DNA of 64,000 nucleotides from Roseiflexaceae bacterium (GCA_947474225.1 CANJHS010000011.1:1-64000), one strand, 5' to 3'. Numbered from the stretch's first letter, positions 1 through 10,225 are shown. The notes: generated from the sequence alone by a model not told the origin. Numbers and translations: made by a program.

Positions 1-1018
1 GGAACTATCGCAATGGTTTCCGTCACCGCCGCCTCGACACGCGCGTCGGTACGATTGCGTTGCAGATTCCAAAAATGCGTGCAGAGACCTATTTTCCGCC
101 CTTCTTGACCCATCGGCAACGGTCGGAATCAGCGCTCATCAGCGTCGTGCAACAAGCGTATGTGAATGGCATAAGCACGCGCAAAATCGAAGCACTGGTG
201 AAACAGCTCGGCGTCGAAAATCTCGACAAAGCACGGTGTCGCGGATGTGTTCGTCACTCGACGAACATATTCAGGCCTTCCGGGCGCGTAGGATTGATAT
301 CGAGGTGCCGTACCTGTTTCTCGATGCCACGTACATCAAGGGTCGCCAAAATCATCGCATCGTCTCGCACGCCGTGTTTATTGCGGTGGGAATCGATGCG
401 GAGGGGACGCGACGAATCCTCGATGTTATGGTATCGGCGGGCGAAGATCATGCGAGCTGGGAGGTTTTCTTGTGCGGCCTGGTGGATCGCGGATTGCGTG
501 GAGTGCAAATGGTCACGAGCGACGCGCACAGAGGTCTGCAGGCTGCAATTCAGGGAACGTTTGTGGGGAGCAGTTGGCAACGCTGCACGATTCATGTGAT
601 GCGCAATCTGCTTAGCCATGTCTCGCACCGTGATAAGCGTGCTGTTTCAGCGTTGGCCCGCACGGTGCTGGCACAGCCAACGATTGCAGACGCACAGCGT
701 CAGCTCGCAGCAGTGCTTCCCGAGCTCGAGCGGCGTTGGGGCAAGAAGCCTGCTGCGGTCCTCAGGGATGCGGAAGACAGTTTGTTTTCGTACATGGCGT
801 TCCCGGCTGAACATCATCTGCGCATTCGCACAACCAATATGGTAGAGCGCGTAAACCGGGAGATCAAGCGACGAACAAAGGTCGTGTCTGTATTCCCTGA
901 TGCCGAATCTGCGTTGCGACTCGTGGGAATAGAGGTCGTAGAACGAGACAGAGAATGGAGTCTGAAGCGCGGTTACTTCACCAAAAAGTCCATGGATGAA
1001 GCCCGCGAATCCAGGTAA
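1..1018 (+). pseudogene. IS256-family (mutator-type) transposase, frameshifted and truncated at the left edge
   Basis: DDE transposase of the IS256/mutator class. The reading frame is already open at base 3 (NYRNGFRHRRLDT) and runs to about base 235. It then continues one frame over to the stop at 1016-1018. Joining the frames restores a normal family sequence: KARVSRMCSSLDEHIQ, then the DDE residues in LDATYIKG, VTSDAHRG and TNMVERVNREIKRRT. The join falls at 'gcacggtgtcgcgg', where one base appears to be missing (a further g would restore Arg-Val-Ser). The C-terminus looks complete; the N-terminus lies outside the window. The gene is a pseudogene unless the missing base is a sequencing error. 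I know of no programmed frameshift at this place in the family. Confidence 0.88.
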
Positions 1019-1107
1019 CGCCGGTAACAATTGCCGCTTCAACGAACCCACGAATTTACACCACTTGACAAGACGCGGTCTTTTGGTGCGGGTTGAAAAG
1101 TGTAAAT
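1..1107 (+). mobile_element. Right part of an IS256-family insertion sequence
   Basis: The element consists of the transposase remnant and about 90 bases downstream. The sequence 'gaatttacaccacttgacaag' at 1052-1072 resembles the terminal sequences I associate with IS256-type elements. A related inverted copy, 'gtgtaaat', ends at 1107. The exact right end and any target duplication cannot be fixed because the left end is outside the window. Confidence 0.5.
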
Positions 1108-1171
1108 AGTTATTATTTCTACACCCAATAAAATCGATCGTCATTCGTGTGTCAATTCTCGTATGAAAAAT

Positions 1172-2290
1172 TTACGATATTTTCACTCCAAGCAGCTGCG
1201 CACAGTGTTGCAATAGGTGCGTCACGTTGTCATGGGTTGAACTGACCATCGTCAGGTGCCCCACTTTGCGACGCGGACGGGGTGCTTTGTGATAGCGGTG
1301 CACAAAAACGTCCGGAGGGATTTCACTATCGTCGGGTTCATCGCCGATGAGGTTGCACATCGCAGCGACGCCGTGGAGGGTGACGTCAGGGAGTATGAGC
1401 CCAGTGACTGCACGAACATGATACGCAAATTGTGACGTACGAGCACCTTCAATGCTCCAATGGCCAGAATTGTGTACACGGGGGGCGAATTCGTTAATAA
1501 CCAGCGTTGGACCCTGCGTTGTTTCGACAACGAAACATTCGATGCTCAACACTCCGATATAACCAAATGCATGCATGACCGTTTGCATCATCCGATCTGC
1601 GTCCTGTTCGAGTCCCTTCGTGCTACAGGGGGCTGGCGCGACAGCGGTGCGGAGGATGCCGTGGTGATGGGTGTTTTGTATCAGTGGGAAGCGTACAGTC
1701 GTGCCATCTGCTGCGCGGGCCGCGATAATGGAGACCTCATGTGCAAAGGTGACAAATCCCTCGAGAATCAGCGGATGTCCTTCGTAGCATGCGCGTGCAG
1801 TGTCGAGTTCCGCGATCGTGTGGACGGTTTGCTGCCCTTTGCCGTCATAGCCCAGCCGACGCGTTTTGAGGATGGCAGGTAGCCCGACGGCCGCTATCGC
1901 GTCGGCACTGGTGAGCGATGCAACAAGGTCGACAAACGGTGCTGTGGTAAATCCGAGATCACGGGCGAAGGTTTTTTCGAGGAGACGGTCTTGGCAAATG
2001 CGCAAGGCTGCAATCCCTGGCGCAACCGGTTTGAGGGTGCGCAGGAATGTCCCGCAGTCAACGGGGACGTTTTCGAATTCGTAGGTGATAACATCGACCG
2101 CCGCCGCAAATTGGCGCAATGCTGCTTCGTCGTCATATGGTGCACAATGATGAATGGCACAAAGCCGAGCGGGGGCAAGTGGATCTGGTTCGTAGATGTG
2201 GCATTTGATTCCCAGCGGGATAGCCGCGAGGGCCATCATCTGTGCCAATTGGCCACCGCCCAAAATCCCTAAAACCTTTTGCGTGGCCAT
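1172..2290 (-). CDS. purK: 5-(carboxyamino)imidazole ribonucleotide synthase PurK
   Basis: ATP-grasp enzyme of purine synthesis. It uses ATP and bicarbonate to convert AIR to N5-CAIR, the substrate of PurE. Residues about 8-18 (GILGGGQLAQM) form the N-terminal nucleotide-fold loop. The central ATP-grasp part contains ILKTRRLGYDGKGQ near residue 140, and NEFAPRVHNSGHWSIEGA near residue 265 is the usual metal/active-site stretch. At 372 aa it is full length. The ATG at 2290 is preceded by 'agggag'. PurE is encoded on the same strand about 1.8 kb upstream, but a plus-strand gene separates them, so the two are probably not cotranscribed. A 'tataat' on the minus strand at 2323-2318 could be its -10 box. 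Confidence 0.95.
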   Translation of the reverse strand: MATQKVLGILGGGQLAQMMALAAIPLGIKCHIYEPDPLAPARLCAIHHCAPYDDEAALRQFAAAVDVITYEFENVPVDCGTFLRTLKPVAPGIAALRICQDRLLEKTFARDLGFTTAPFVDLVASLTSADAIAAVGLPAILKTRRLGYDGKGQQTVHTIAELDTARACYEGHPLILEGFVTFAHEVSIIAARAADGTTVRFPLIQNTHHHGILRTAVAPAPCSTKGLEQDADRMMQTVMHAFGYIGVLSIECFVVETTQGPTLVINEFAPRVHNSGHWSIEGARTSQFAYHVRAVTGLILPDVTLHGVAAMCNLIGDEPDDSEIPPDVFVHRYHKAPRPRRKVGHLTMVSSTHDNVTHLLQHCAQLLGVKIS

Positions 2291-2368
2291 TGATACTCCC
2301 TGTTTGTGTTTAACGGTATTATAAAGCAGTGTTTCGTCTGTGGTATGCCCCTGTCAGGAGTTGCTGTT

Positions 2369-4096
2369 ATGTTCCGATATGTTTCGACTTTGCTGCTGAT
2401 TGCCCTTTTTTGGTCAGTTATGCCGATTGTGCAACCAGTACATGCAGAAAATGGCAAAAAAGTATTTGCATATTACTATAGTTGGTGGAATCGGCTGAGT
2501 TGGGATCCGAGCCGCATGAGTGATCGCCCGTCGGAGCTCTATGACAGCAAATCCGAGGCCGTAATCCGTCGACAGATACAGCAGGCAAAGGATGCAGGCA
2601 TCGACGGGTTCTTTTGTACCTGGCGTTATAGTTGTGCCAAGGTGCTGAGTGTAGCGGAATCCATTGGCGGCTTTTCGGTGGCATTCAGTGTCGATCCGGT
2701 GGGGGACCCGACTTTGGGGAGCGATGCAAGTCTGCGCAAGAATATGCGCGAGATGATGGGCTACATGACCAGTCCTGCATATCTCAAAATCGATAACAAA
2801 CCTGTGTTTGTGTTTTGGAACGACACGATTCTGCCCGGTGGTGCTGGGAATAACGCTTCATGGCAGCAATTACGAGACGACATTGATCCTGACCACACGC
2901 AATTTTGGTTGGGTGGCGGGGTGAACTTTGGGTTGTTGGATGTATTTGATGCGTTGCACTTCTACGACATCACATGGGAGGCTGCCTCAGGCAAGGCAAT
3001 GTCCTCGTACAATCGCAAATTGAATGAGTACAACAGTACACATGATGCAAGCAAGCCGGCATTCGAGACCGTGATGCCCGGGTATGACGACATGCGCTAC
3101 CGCGGCGGGCACAAAAAATCACGCGACGATGCCAATTATTACCGCAGTGGATGGGATGTGGCACGTGCATCCGGCGCATCGTATGCGGTCATCACGAGTT
3201 GGAATGAATGGTTCGAAGGCAGTGCCATAGAACCAAGTACAGGCTACGGCGCGCAATATCTCGACATAACACGCGAGAAAATCGCCTCGTTCAAAGACCC
3301 CACTCCGGTTATCGCACCAGGATTTGCGGATAGCACGATGATGGCTCTCTGGCAACACGGCGACCTGGCTGTCGAACAAGGCAGAACGGCACGATCATGG
3401 ATCTGGGGGCCACGTCTGGCTGACGGCATGCTCGAACCATACAATGGTGGGCAACGGTTAGTACAGTATTTTGATAAGGCACGAATGGAAATAAACAATC
3501 CTGCGTCTAGCAGGTCGTCAGCATGGTTTGTGACCAACGGATTGCTCGTACAAGAACTCATGACGGGCCGTCTCCAAACTGGTGAATCGACGTTTGAAAC
3601 ACGATCGCCATCGGAAGAAGTCCTTGCTGGGGACCCGGCTGTGGGTAATCCAGATGTGCCACGCTATGCGACGCTGGCGGTTGTCTCGACGGATCAACCG
3701 CCCAAAAACGGCGAAAAAATCACAATCCAGTTGCAGCGGGACGGTTCGTTACTGACAATTAGCCCCCCAGTTGTCGTGCAGAATACGCGATATGCGGCAG
3801 AGACTGGGCACAATATACCTGATGTGTTCGATACGTTTTTGCAGCAGTCTGGATTGGTGTATACCGGCAGTTCGTTTACCGATGCCCCGCTGTTTGATTG
3901 GGTATTCGCATTTGGCTATCCTATCACCGATGCGTATTGGATCAAAACAAATATCGTCGGTGTGTCACGCTGGACACTGGTCCAAGCATATGAACGACGC
4001 ATTCTTACGTATACCCCATCCAATCCCCCAGGCTTCCAGGTCGAAATGGGCAACGTCGGCCTGCACTACTATACCTGGCGATATGGGAAGAAATAA
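2369..4096 (+). CDS. Secreted GH99-like (WbsX-type) glycoside hydrolase with a Chloroflexota-type C-terminal domain
   Basis: The ORF opens at 2306, but the start is placed at ATG 2369, which has 'caggag' eight bases upstream and begins a clear signal peptide (MFRYVSTLLLIALF...PVHA, cleavage near residue 26). The length is 575 aa. Residues about 30-310 match the GH71/99-like fold: FAYYYSWW near the start, AGIDGFFCTWR, KPVFVFWND, and the diagnostic ITSWNEWFEGSAIEPS near residues 273-288. The family includes endo-mannosidases and many surface polysaccharide-associated proteins, and the substrate here is unknown. Residues about 320-575 form a separate domain (RSWIWGPRLADG, QRLVQYFDKARMEI, FAFGYPITDAYW) that I recall from many secreted Chloroflexota proteins but cannot name. 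It stands alone, between purK and purE. Confidence 0.8.
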   Translation: MFRYVSTLLLIALFWSVMPIVQPVHAENGKKVFAYYYSWWNRLSWDPSRMSDRPSELYDSKSEAVIRRQIQQAKDAGIDGFFCTWRYSCAKVLSVAESIGGFSVAFSVDPVGDPTLGSDASLRKNMREMMGYMTSPAYLKIDNKPVFVFWNDTILPGGAGNNASWQQLRDDIDPDHTQFWLGGGVNFGLLDVFDALHFYDITWEAASGKAMSSYNRKLNEYNSTHDASKPAFETVMPGYDDMRYRGGHKKSRDDANYYRSGWDVARASGASYAVITSWNEWFEGSAIEPSTGYGAQYLDITREKIASFKDPTPVIAPGFADSTMMALWQHGDLAVEQGRTARSWIWGPRLADGMLEPYNGGQRLVQYFDKARMEINNPASSRSSAWFVTNGLLVQELMTGRLQTGESTFETRSPSEEVLAGDPAVGNPDVPRYATLAVVSTDQPPKNGEKITIQLQRDGSLLTISPPVVVQNTRYAAETGHNIPDVFDTFLQQSGLVYTGSSFTDAPLFDWVFAFGYPITDAYWIKTNIVGVSRWTLVQAYERRILTYTPSNPPGFQVEMGNVGLHYYTWRYGKK

Positions 4097-4109
4097 GAGT
4101 TATCAGTTA

Positions 4110-4607
4110 TCAGTGGGGGTGACGTGGGTCGGGGTGTGTTAACACGAGGGCAGCGGCGCGCGCGCGGCGGGTTGTCAGTGCCAATGCGACTGCCGGGTGG
4201 TCATATGCGAGTGTTGCTGCCGCGAGGAGTGCTGCATTGATGGCACCGGCTTTGCCGATTGCGAGTGTCCCCACCGGGACGCCGGCGGGCATCTGCAGAA
4301 TGGACCAGACGGCATCGACGCCATTCATTGCCCCATTGGGAACAGGCACACCAAAGACCGGGACAAGCGTTTTGGCAGCAATCATCCCTGGCAGGTGCGC
4401 TGCACCGCCGGCGCCTGCGATGATAACGCGCAGACCGCTGGGTGCAGCGTTTTCGGCAAAAGAAAACAACAAATCTGGTGTGCGATGTGCCGACACGACT
4501 TGGGTCAGGTATGGCACTCCCAGTTCCTCGAGTGTGGCAACACAATGCTGCATGACCTCCCAGTCGGAGTGTGATCCCATGACGACGGCGACGAGTGGCT
4601 GAGTCAC
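4110..4607 (-). CDS. purE: N5-carboxyaminoimidazole ribonucleotide mutase PurE
   Basis: Converts N5-CAIR to CAIR in purine synthesis. The start is GTG 4607, giving 165 aa ([19 protein letters not shown]), with 'aaggag' about six bases upstream. The longer 208-aa ORF in the track is an artefact of reading back into glgA. Family motifs are the N-terminal GSHSDW loop, SAHRTPDLL and [17 protein letters not shown]. The start codon lies one base after the glgA stop, so translation of the two is probably coupled. A short basic C-terminal tail ([21 protein letters not shown]) goes beyond the usual end of the fold. Confidence 0.95.
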   Translation of the reverse strand: MTQPLVAVVMGSHSDWEVMQHCVATLEELGVPYLTQVVSAHRTPDLLFSFAENAAPSGLRVIIAGAGGAAHLPGMIAAKTLVPVFGVPVPNGAMNGVDAVWSILQMPAGVPVGTLAIGKAGAINAALLAAATLAYDHPAVALALTTRRARAAALVLTHPDPRHPH

Positions 4608-4608
4608 A

Positions 4609-6051
4609 TTACACTCCTTTGTGACGGGCAATAGCGTGTTGATAGAGCGCGATATAGGCTTTTGAAGAGCGCTGCCAGGAAAAATCTTCGCGCATATTGC
4701 GTTTTTGGATAGCGCGGAACGCTTGCGGGGTTCCATAGCATGTCAACGCGCGGTGGACTGCATCGCTTAGTGCTTCTGGGGTGTAATCGGTAAAGCGGAA
4801 GCCGTTGCCTGCGGTACCCTCCCGGACGGTGTCATTCAGTCCGCCAACGGAGCGAACGATGGGCAATGCGCCATAGCGCATGGCAATCAGCTGCCCCAAA
4901 CCACCTGGTTCAAATCGTGATGGCATGAGGAAGAAATCGCTTGCCGCATAGACGCGATTGGCGAGCGCCGCATTGAAGCCAATGTGGACCGCCATACGGT
5001 TGGGGAAACGGACAGCCAACTCGCGCATGCGTTCTTCCCAATGTGGCTCGCCGCTGCCGAGTACGATGAGCTGTATGTTCGTCGTCGCAAAGATGCCGGG
5101 TAATGCGGCATCGAGTAGATCGACACCTTTCTGTGACGCCAAGCGCGACACAATCGCTGCCAGCGGAACCTGTGCATCAACAGGCAATGCAAAGTGCTGT
5201 TGGATGTCCGCTTTGCAATGTGCTTTGCCACTGACATCGTCTGCCGTATAGGTAGCAACGAGATTCGGATCGCTGGCAGGGTCAAACATGACCGTATCAA
5301 TGCCGTTGAGAATACCGCTGTGCCGATCACGCAGGCTGCGGATGACGCCGTCGAGGCGCTCACCATATGCGGGAGACATAATCTCGTTGGCATAGGTCGG
5401 GCTGACGGTGTTGATCATGTCTGCCGCTAATAATCCGCGGGCCATGAAGTTGAAGGTGTCGCCGGGAAGTCCGGCCAGGTGCTCTACCCCGCCCCATTCA
5501 TCAAGTCCGGCCAAGTGCCGAGACCATCCACCGTATTCTCCCTGATAGGCTAAATTGTGGATGGTAAATACCGTGGCAATATGGCCGAAGGTGTAGTTAT
5601 AGCGCGTCCGCATATACGCAAGGACCAATGCCGTATGCCAGTCATTGGCATGGACGACGTCGGTGTTCCACCCTTCGACTTCTCTGAGAAATTGGATGAG
5701 ATGCATGACCCCGCGTGCAAAGAGGATAAATCGTGCATCGTCGTCGAATTCGCCGTATACGGCATCGCGTTCAAACGCGGCAGGGATGTCGAGCAGGTAG
5801 CGCTTTGTACCATCTGCATCCGGCAACAGATAGATCCGGCATTCTTCTTGTCGTTCACCAAGTGCAAGGAAAGTTGCAGTGACAGGATGCAGGGTGGGAA
5901 TGAGATGACGGTTTTTTTTGTAGAGCGGCATAACAAGGCACGCATCAACGCCATCGCGGACAAGCTGATTGGGCAGTGCGCCAGCTACATCTGCAAGCCC
6001 ACCGACCTTCATCAGTGGTGCGGCCTCTGCGGCCACAAATAGGACGTTCAT
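4609..6051 (-). CDS. glgA: Glycogen synthase GlgA (GT5)
   Basis: Transfers glucose from a nucleotide sugar (ADP-glucose in most bacteria) to the non-reducing end of a growing alpha-1,4-glucan in the cytoplasm. The start is set at ATG 6051 ([22 protein letters not shown]), with 'aaggagag' six bases upstream. The track ORF begins nine codons earlier, without a ribosome binding site. The length is 480 aa, normal for the family. Key motifs are KVGGLADV near residue 15 (nucleotide-sugar binding), HANDWHT in the N-terminal lobe, and the C-terminal [20 protein letters not shown] catalytic stretch. It lies between an EamA transporter (40 bases upstream) and purE (overlap-like junction), a probable operon. 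Confidence 0.94.
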   Translation of the reverse strand: MNVLFVAAEAAPLMKVGGLADVAGALPNQLVRDGVDACLVMPLYKKNRHLIPTLHPVTATFLALGERQEECRIYLLPDADGTKRYLLDIPAAFERDAVYGEFDDDARFILFARGVMHLIQFLREVEGWNTDVVHANDWHTALVLAYMRTRYNYTFGHIATVFTIHNLAYQGEYGGWSRHLAGLDEWGGVEHLAGLPGDTFNFMARGLLAADMINTVSPTYANEIMSPAYGERLDGVIRSLRDRHSGILNGIDTVMFDPASDPNLVATYTADDVSGKAHCKADIQQHFALPVDAQVPLAAIVSRLASQKGVDLLDAALPGIFATTNIQLIVLGSGEPHWEERMRELAVRFPNRMAVHIGFNAALANRVYAASDFFLMPSRFEPGGLGQLIAMRYGALPIVRSVGGLNDTVREGTAGNGFRFTDYTPEALSDAVHRALTCYGTPQAFRAIQKRNMREDFSWQRSSKAYIALYQHAIARHKGV

Positions 6052-6091
6052 CTGTCTCTCCTTCGGCGGCGGTGCCATAGCGTATCGAGCG

Positions 6092-7027
6092 TCATTGCTC
6101 GCTTGCGGTCATCAGTTGATTCGTTTCAGATGGTTGACTTGTCACAAACCAGACCCCGAGCAACGTCAACGCAGACCCTGCGAAAAACAAGAAATTTGGT
6201 CGCTCGTGGAGCCACACCCAAGCAAAGGCAACACCAGCGATGGGTTGAAAGTACATCATGGCCGAAACCTTGCCAGAAGTGGCGCGTTGTAATGACCAAA
6301 AGAGCGCCAAATAGCCGACCACTGTGACCATCAGCCCTGTATAGAGAATACCAGATACCGTGGCGCCTGTGATATGTGTGACCATTCCGAAGGCGTATTC
6401 GCCCACAGCAAAGGGAAGCAAACAAATCACACCGTAAAATGCAGCGGCAGCGGTGGTTGCCACCGGCGAATGCGTCTGCATCAGTGAACGACCCATGACG
6501 TTGTACATACCCCAACAAAACGCGCTGACGAGGTAGATTGCATACCCAATCAATGCTCCCCAGCCGACTTCGCCACTACTCTGTGGGTTGAGCACCAAAA
6601 TCATGCCGCAAATGGCAACGCCGATGCCGATAATCATCCGCCGAGTAATACGTTCACCGAGCATGTAATGCGCTAACCCCGCCACCCACAGTGGAGTTGT
6701 GGCAGATAGGAGGGCAATATGGGTCGAAGGGCTGAGTGTCAGTGCCTCGACCTGGGTAATCTGCGTGGCGCAAAAGCCAATCAGTCCCATCACAAAGAAT
6801 CGTTTGCGCTCTGTGCCGCTGATGAGTGCCCAGGTTGCCCTTGGCGCTAATGGAATAAGTACAATCAATGCCACCACAAAGCGCCAAAAAGCAAACGAAA
6901 TGGGCGGCATATCGTGCAAAGCAGGTTTCGTAATGGGGTAGGCTGCGCCCCATATCATGTTGATAAAAGCCATTACGACGAGTGCCCATCCACTCGACTG
7001 CACCTCTGATCGGGAACGCATAAACAC
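6092..7027 (-). CDS. EamA/DMT-family permease
   Basis: Integral membrane transporter of the drug/metabolite superfamily, 311 aa, with about ten membrane segments arranged as two EamA repeats (residues roughly 12-145 and 160-295). The first repeat opens with the typical [19 protein letters not shown]. The second carries [25 protein letters not shown] and the family-like end of a conserved repeat, [17 protein letters not shown]. The substrate cannot be read from sequence; relatives export amino acids or other metabolites. ATG codons at 7027 and 7021 are both possible. It is followed by glgA after 40 bases on the same strand. Confidence 0.88.
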   Translation of the reverse strand: MFMRSRSEVQSSGWALVVMAFINMIWGAAYPITKPALHDMPPISFAFWRFVVALIVLIPLAPRATWALISGTERKRFFVMGLIGFCATQITQVEALTLSPSTHIALLSATTPLWVAGLAHYMLGERITRRMIIGIGVAICGMILVLNPQSSGEVGWGALIGYAIYLVSAFCWGMYNVMGRSLMQTHSPVATTAAAAFYGVICLLPFAVGEYAFGMVTHITGATVSGILYTGLMVTVVGYLALFWSLQRATSGKVSAMMYFQPIAGVAFAWVWLHERPNFLFFAGSALTLLGVWFVTSQPSETNQLMTASEQ

Positions 7028-7047
7028 CTGCTGCTAACTGTTCGGCT

Positions 7048-7053
7048 ATTATA
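7048..7053 (-). promoter_or_regulatory. Possible -10 box for the EamA-glgA-purE run
   Basis: The minus strand reads 'gggtataatagcc', a perfect TATAAT about 20 bases upstream of the EamA start. No convincing -35 hexamer lies at the right spacing. If used, the 5' leader would be very short. Confidence 0.35.
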
Positions 7054-7155
7054 CCCAATCACGCATGCCTCTGCGTTAGAATGGCATTTGCTCACCACAC
7101 AGCACATTCTGACCGTGCTATAGTATTTTTATGTAGCACAGGAAAGGAACGCGTC

Positions 7156-8721
7156 ATGGCGCACATCACCGATTCGGGAATTGCAATCAAACCACTTTAC
7201 CGTGCCGAGGACGTTGTCGCCCCACAGGCCGACCCCGGACAGTACCCATATACACGCGGTGTCTACCCCGAGATGTATCGCAGCCGATTCTGGACAATGC
7301 GTCAATACGCAGGGTATGCCTCGGCACGCGCCAGCAATGAGCGCTATCGGTATCTCCTCGAACAAGGTCAGACGGGTTTGTCGGTGGCATTCGACCTGCC
7401 GACGCAGCTCGGCCTTGATTCGGACGACGAACGGGTCGACGGCGAAGTCGGCAAGGTCGGTGTTGCCATCGATTGTCTCGAAGACATGCTGACCCTTTTT
7501 GATCACATACCGCTGGACAAAGTAACGACCTCGATGACCATTAATGCACCTGCGGCAGTATTGTTGTTGTTGTATGAATTGGCAGCAGAACGGCAAGGGG
7601 TCCCAGCGTCGGCACTGGGCGGCACCATTCAGAATGATATTTTGAAAGAATACTCGGCACGCGGAACGTACATCTATCCGCCACGCCCGTCGATGCGCCT
7701 GGTGACCGATACGTTTGCGTACTGTGCCGAGCGCATCCCGAAGTGGAATACCATTTCGATATCCGGCTATCACATGCGCGAAGCAGGCTGTACTGCTGTC
7801 CAAGAAATCGCCTTCACCCTGGCAAACGGGATTGCGTATGTCGCCGCAGCCAAAGCTGCAGGCTTGGATGTCGATCGTTTTGCGCCGCGGTTGAGCTTTT
7901 TCTTTGCATGTCACAATAATTTCTTGGAAGAAATCGCAAAATTCCGTGCAGCCCGGCGTTTGTGGGCCACCATCATGAAGGAACGCTTTGGGGCGCAAAA
8001 GGAACAAAGCCTGATGCTGCGCTTCCACACGCAGACCGCTGGCTCGAGCTTGATGGCGCAGCAACCGCTCAACAATGTCGTGCGCACCACGATGCAAGGC
8101 CTGGCCGCCGTGCTGGGCGGCACCCAGAGTTTGCATACCAACAGCTATGACGAAGCGATTGGCCTGCCGACCGAACAAGCAGCCACGTTGGCCTTGCGCA
8201 CGCAGCAAATCATCGCGTACGAGAGTGGGGTGGCGAGCAGTGCCGACCCACTCGCTGGCTCGTACCTCATCGAATCATTGACCGACGAACTCGCAGCACA
8301 GGCCACGCTGCTGATTGCCGAGATTGATGCCATGGGCGGTGCCGTACCTGCCATCGAAGCCGGTTGGGTGCAAGCCGCTATCGCCGACGCCGCCTATGCG
8401 TATCAGCGTAACATCGAATCGCACGAACAGGTAATTGTCGGGTTGAATAAATTCACCGACAGTAGCGACACGCCGATACCGGTTTTTCGTCCAGACGAAG
8501 GTGTGGGTGCTGAGCAGATTGCTACCATTAAGCGGATCCGTGCGAGCCGTGACGAGGCCGCGGTCCAGGCTGCATTGGCCGAGATCGGCCGCGTCGCCCA
8601 TGGTACCGACAACCTGCTCCACCCGATGCGGGCGGCGTTGGCGCTCAATGCCACGGTGGGTGAAGTCTGCGGCGTGCTGCGCGGCATCTGGGGTGAATAT
8701 CGCCCGACAGTCAAGGTATAG
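7156..8721 (+). CDS. Methylmalonyl-CoA mutase, large (catalytic) subunit
   Basis: Interconverts methylmalonyl-CoA and succinyl-CoA with adenosylcobalamin. The start is placed at ATG 7156 with 'ggaaaggaa' upstream (521 aa). The track ORF begins 25 codons earlier. The TIM-barrel substrate domain is intact: [15 protein letters not shown], with the Tyr that contacts the substrate carboxylate; [22 protein letters not shown], with the substrate-binding Arg; and [10 protein letters not shown], with the catalytic His. It lacks the C-terminal B12-binding domain (no DXHXXG-type motif), so it must pair with a separate small subunit encoded outside this window. Conservation of the Tyr/Arg pair favours methylmalonyl- over isobutyryl-CoA as substrate. 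It is followed directly by a strong terminator. Confidence 0.94.
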   Translation: MAHITDSGIAIKPLYRAEDVVAPQADPGQYPYTRGVYPEMYRSRFWTMRQYAGYASARASNERYRYLLEQGQTGLSVAFDLPTQLGLDSDDERVDGEVGKVGVAIDCLEDMLTLFDHIPLDKVTTSMTINAPAAVLLLLYELAAERQGVPASALGGTIQNDILKEYSARGTYIYPPRPSMRLVTDTFAYCAERIPKWNTISISGYHMREAGCTAVQEIAFTLANGIAYVAAAKAAGLDVDRFAPRLSFFFACHNNFLEEIAKFRAARRLWATIMKERFGAQKEQSLMLRFHTQTAGSSLMAQQPLNNVVRTTMQGLAAVLGGTQSLHTNSYDEAIGLPTEQAATLALRTQQIIAYESGVASSADPLAGSYLIESLTDELAAQATLLIAEIDAMGGAVPAIEAGWVQAAIADAAYAYQRNIESHEQVIVGLNKFTDSSDTPIPVFRPDEGVGAEQIATIKRIRASRDEAAVQAALAEIGRVAHGTDNLLHPMRAALALNATVGEVCGVLRGIWGEYRPTVKV

Positions 8722-8744
8722 CGACGCGCATTGCGGGTGCTTGG

Positions 8745-8782
8745 CGACGTTCTCGGTATTTCGTACCGAGAACGTCGTTTTT
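8745..8782 (+). terminator. Intrinsic terminator after methylmalonyl-CoA mutase
   Basis: A perfect 14-bp stem (cgacgttctcggta / taccgagaacgtcg) with a 5-base loop, followed by TTTTT. Confidence 0.93.
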
Positions 8783-8788
8783 GTTGCA

Positions 8789-9375
8789 TTACGGTGCTGG
8801 GGTCGGAGTCTCGCTGCCTGTAGGTGTGCTCTGCGTTGTCACGGAAGGTATCACTGCGTCACCCGGCGCCGTCGGCGTGCTCGCTGGCTCTGCAGCGGGG
8901 AGCAGCGCCGCGCGGGCTACGGTGCCCGTGGGCACGCCGCCGCCGAGGTTGATGGGCACCACGCTTTTCAGTCCGATGTTGTCTGCTCCTTCGACGGTGA
9001 TGTGTTTTTTGATGCCGGCGTAGGTTTCGGTCAATGCAGTTGCCGGGCGGTAGCGCCTATCGAGACGGTTTTGTCGGTACTTTCAACAAAAATCGCCGCG
9101 ACACGCGCCGCATACAACGCCACCAGTGCAGCCGGTGGTTGCATTGAACTGATGTTGATGACGCGATTCGCACTTTCGACGAAAATGGCCGCATTCAGCG
9201 TCCCGAGCGTGGTGTTGAGTGTGCCCGAGCGGCGCAATCCAATCGTAACGACTTTGTTGGCGCTGGTCACAGTGATGGTGCTGGCTGCATGAGTAACTGC
9301 AGTATGGATGTGCGTCAGCAGCACAGTGATGATCAGGATGCGTGTGGTGAATCGAGGTGCGTTCATCGGTGTCAC
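8789..9375 (-). pseudogene. Secreted repeat-containing protein, frameshifted
   Basis: Two minus-strand ORFs (9031-9375 and 8789-9034) read as one protein broken near base 9032. The first begins with a basic stretch and hydrophobic signal sequence (MTPMNAPRFTTRILIITVLLTHIHTAVTHAAS), then beta-rich sequence in which 'AAIFVES' occurs twice (LNAAIFVESANRVINI and VAAIFVESTDKTVSIG). The second starts with TETYAGIKKHITVEGADNIGL, which continues the pattern naturally, and ends in a Pro/Thr-rich tail (STPTGSETPTPAP). A one-base insertion or deletion would fuse them into about 195 aa. I do not recognise the family. The ATG of this gene overlaps the stop of the upstream broken gene, so the two were once an operon. 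Confidence 0.6.
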
Positions 9376-10225
9376 GCGTCGTTGTAGACGATGAAAATGT
9401 CGAATTCGTAGCCATGTGTTGTATCCGTCGTCTCAAATGTGACCGTATTGACGCGATCGGTGAGGAGATTTGCATCGATATCGACAAATCGTTCGGGTGC
9501 ATCTGGATTTCTGTAATCACTACATACATATGCCCGTGAGCCGTTAATAAATACCTCGTCATCCCACGCACCAACATATGTATCTACATACAACCCTTTG
9601 TCGTAGTACAGAAAACTCGCTGGCAGGCTGTTGCGTACCGTGCTGCCCGGCGCGTGCATTTTGTTGATCATGAGCAGCTTGGTGGCATCGGGGAAGGCAA
9701 AATTGTAGTAGGTCAGCGCTAATGTTTGCCCATGCGGCCGCCCACGGCGGTGAGCGCCAGCGAGAGTTTGGTTGAGGTGCCAAACGTCGCCGCGCGCGTG
9801 TCCAGGATATTGATGGCCGGCCAGTCTTTGTGGTACCAGGCCATCACTTAGCCGTTTTTGTGGACCAGGACGTGCACGTTCCAATGTGCCAAATAGCCGG
9901 TCAGCGGGACTAAGCCGATGATGTAATCGCTTGTCTGGACCTCGATGCCACCGGTGTGCAGCGGCGTGACGCGACTGAGGGTGATGGCCGCGGGGGATTT
10001 CGCATATGCGGCAATGCCTGCTTCGTCGGCGATGGCTTTGGCGTCACGGTCTTCGCTGGCCAGTGCCTCGTCGATAACTCAGGGCCGAATGAGTGCAATC
10101 GCCCCATCGTCTGATGTTGCTAGCGGCGCATCGGCCGATGGAACCGCCTGCTGGATTGCAAGGATTCCGACAACCAAGTTTGCGATTACTAATGCTGCAA
10201 ACACAACCAAAATCTTGCGTGACAT
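9372..10225 (-). pseudogene. Membrane-anchored or secreted protein with two internal stops and a frameshift
   Basis: The original start is ATG 10225, with 'ggagg' four bases upstream, encoding a signal or anchor segment (MSRKILVVFAALVIANLVVGILAIQQA). The frame hits TGA at 10079-10081 but stays sensible beyond it (VIDEALASEDRDAKAIADEAG...HWNVHVLVHKNG). It hits TAA near 9849, continues (VMAWYHKDWPAINILDTRAA), and shifts frame near 9730 into LTYYNFAFPDATKLLMINK...FDIFIVYNDA. Joined, the product would be about 280 aa. At least three inactivating changes in 850 bases argue for a decayed gene rather than isolated sequencing errors. Function unknown. The downstream broken gene overlaps it by four bases. 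Confidence 0.65.

Noticed and set aside
1-1018. Programmed frameshifting in the transposase
   Set aside because: No slippery heptamer at the junction and this family is normally a single frame; a lost base is simpler.
7129-8208. 359-aa minus-strand ORF antisense to methylmalonyl-CoA mutase
   Set aside because: The plus-strand frame encodes a clear conserved enzyme; the antisense ORF has no recognisable motifs and is a codon-bias shadow.
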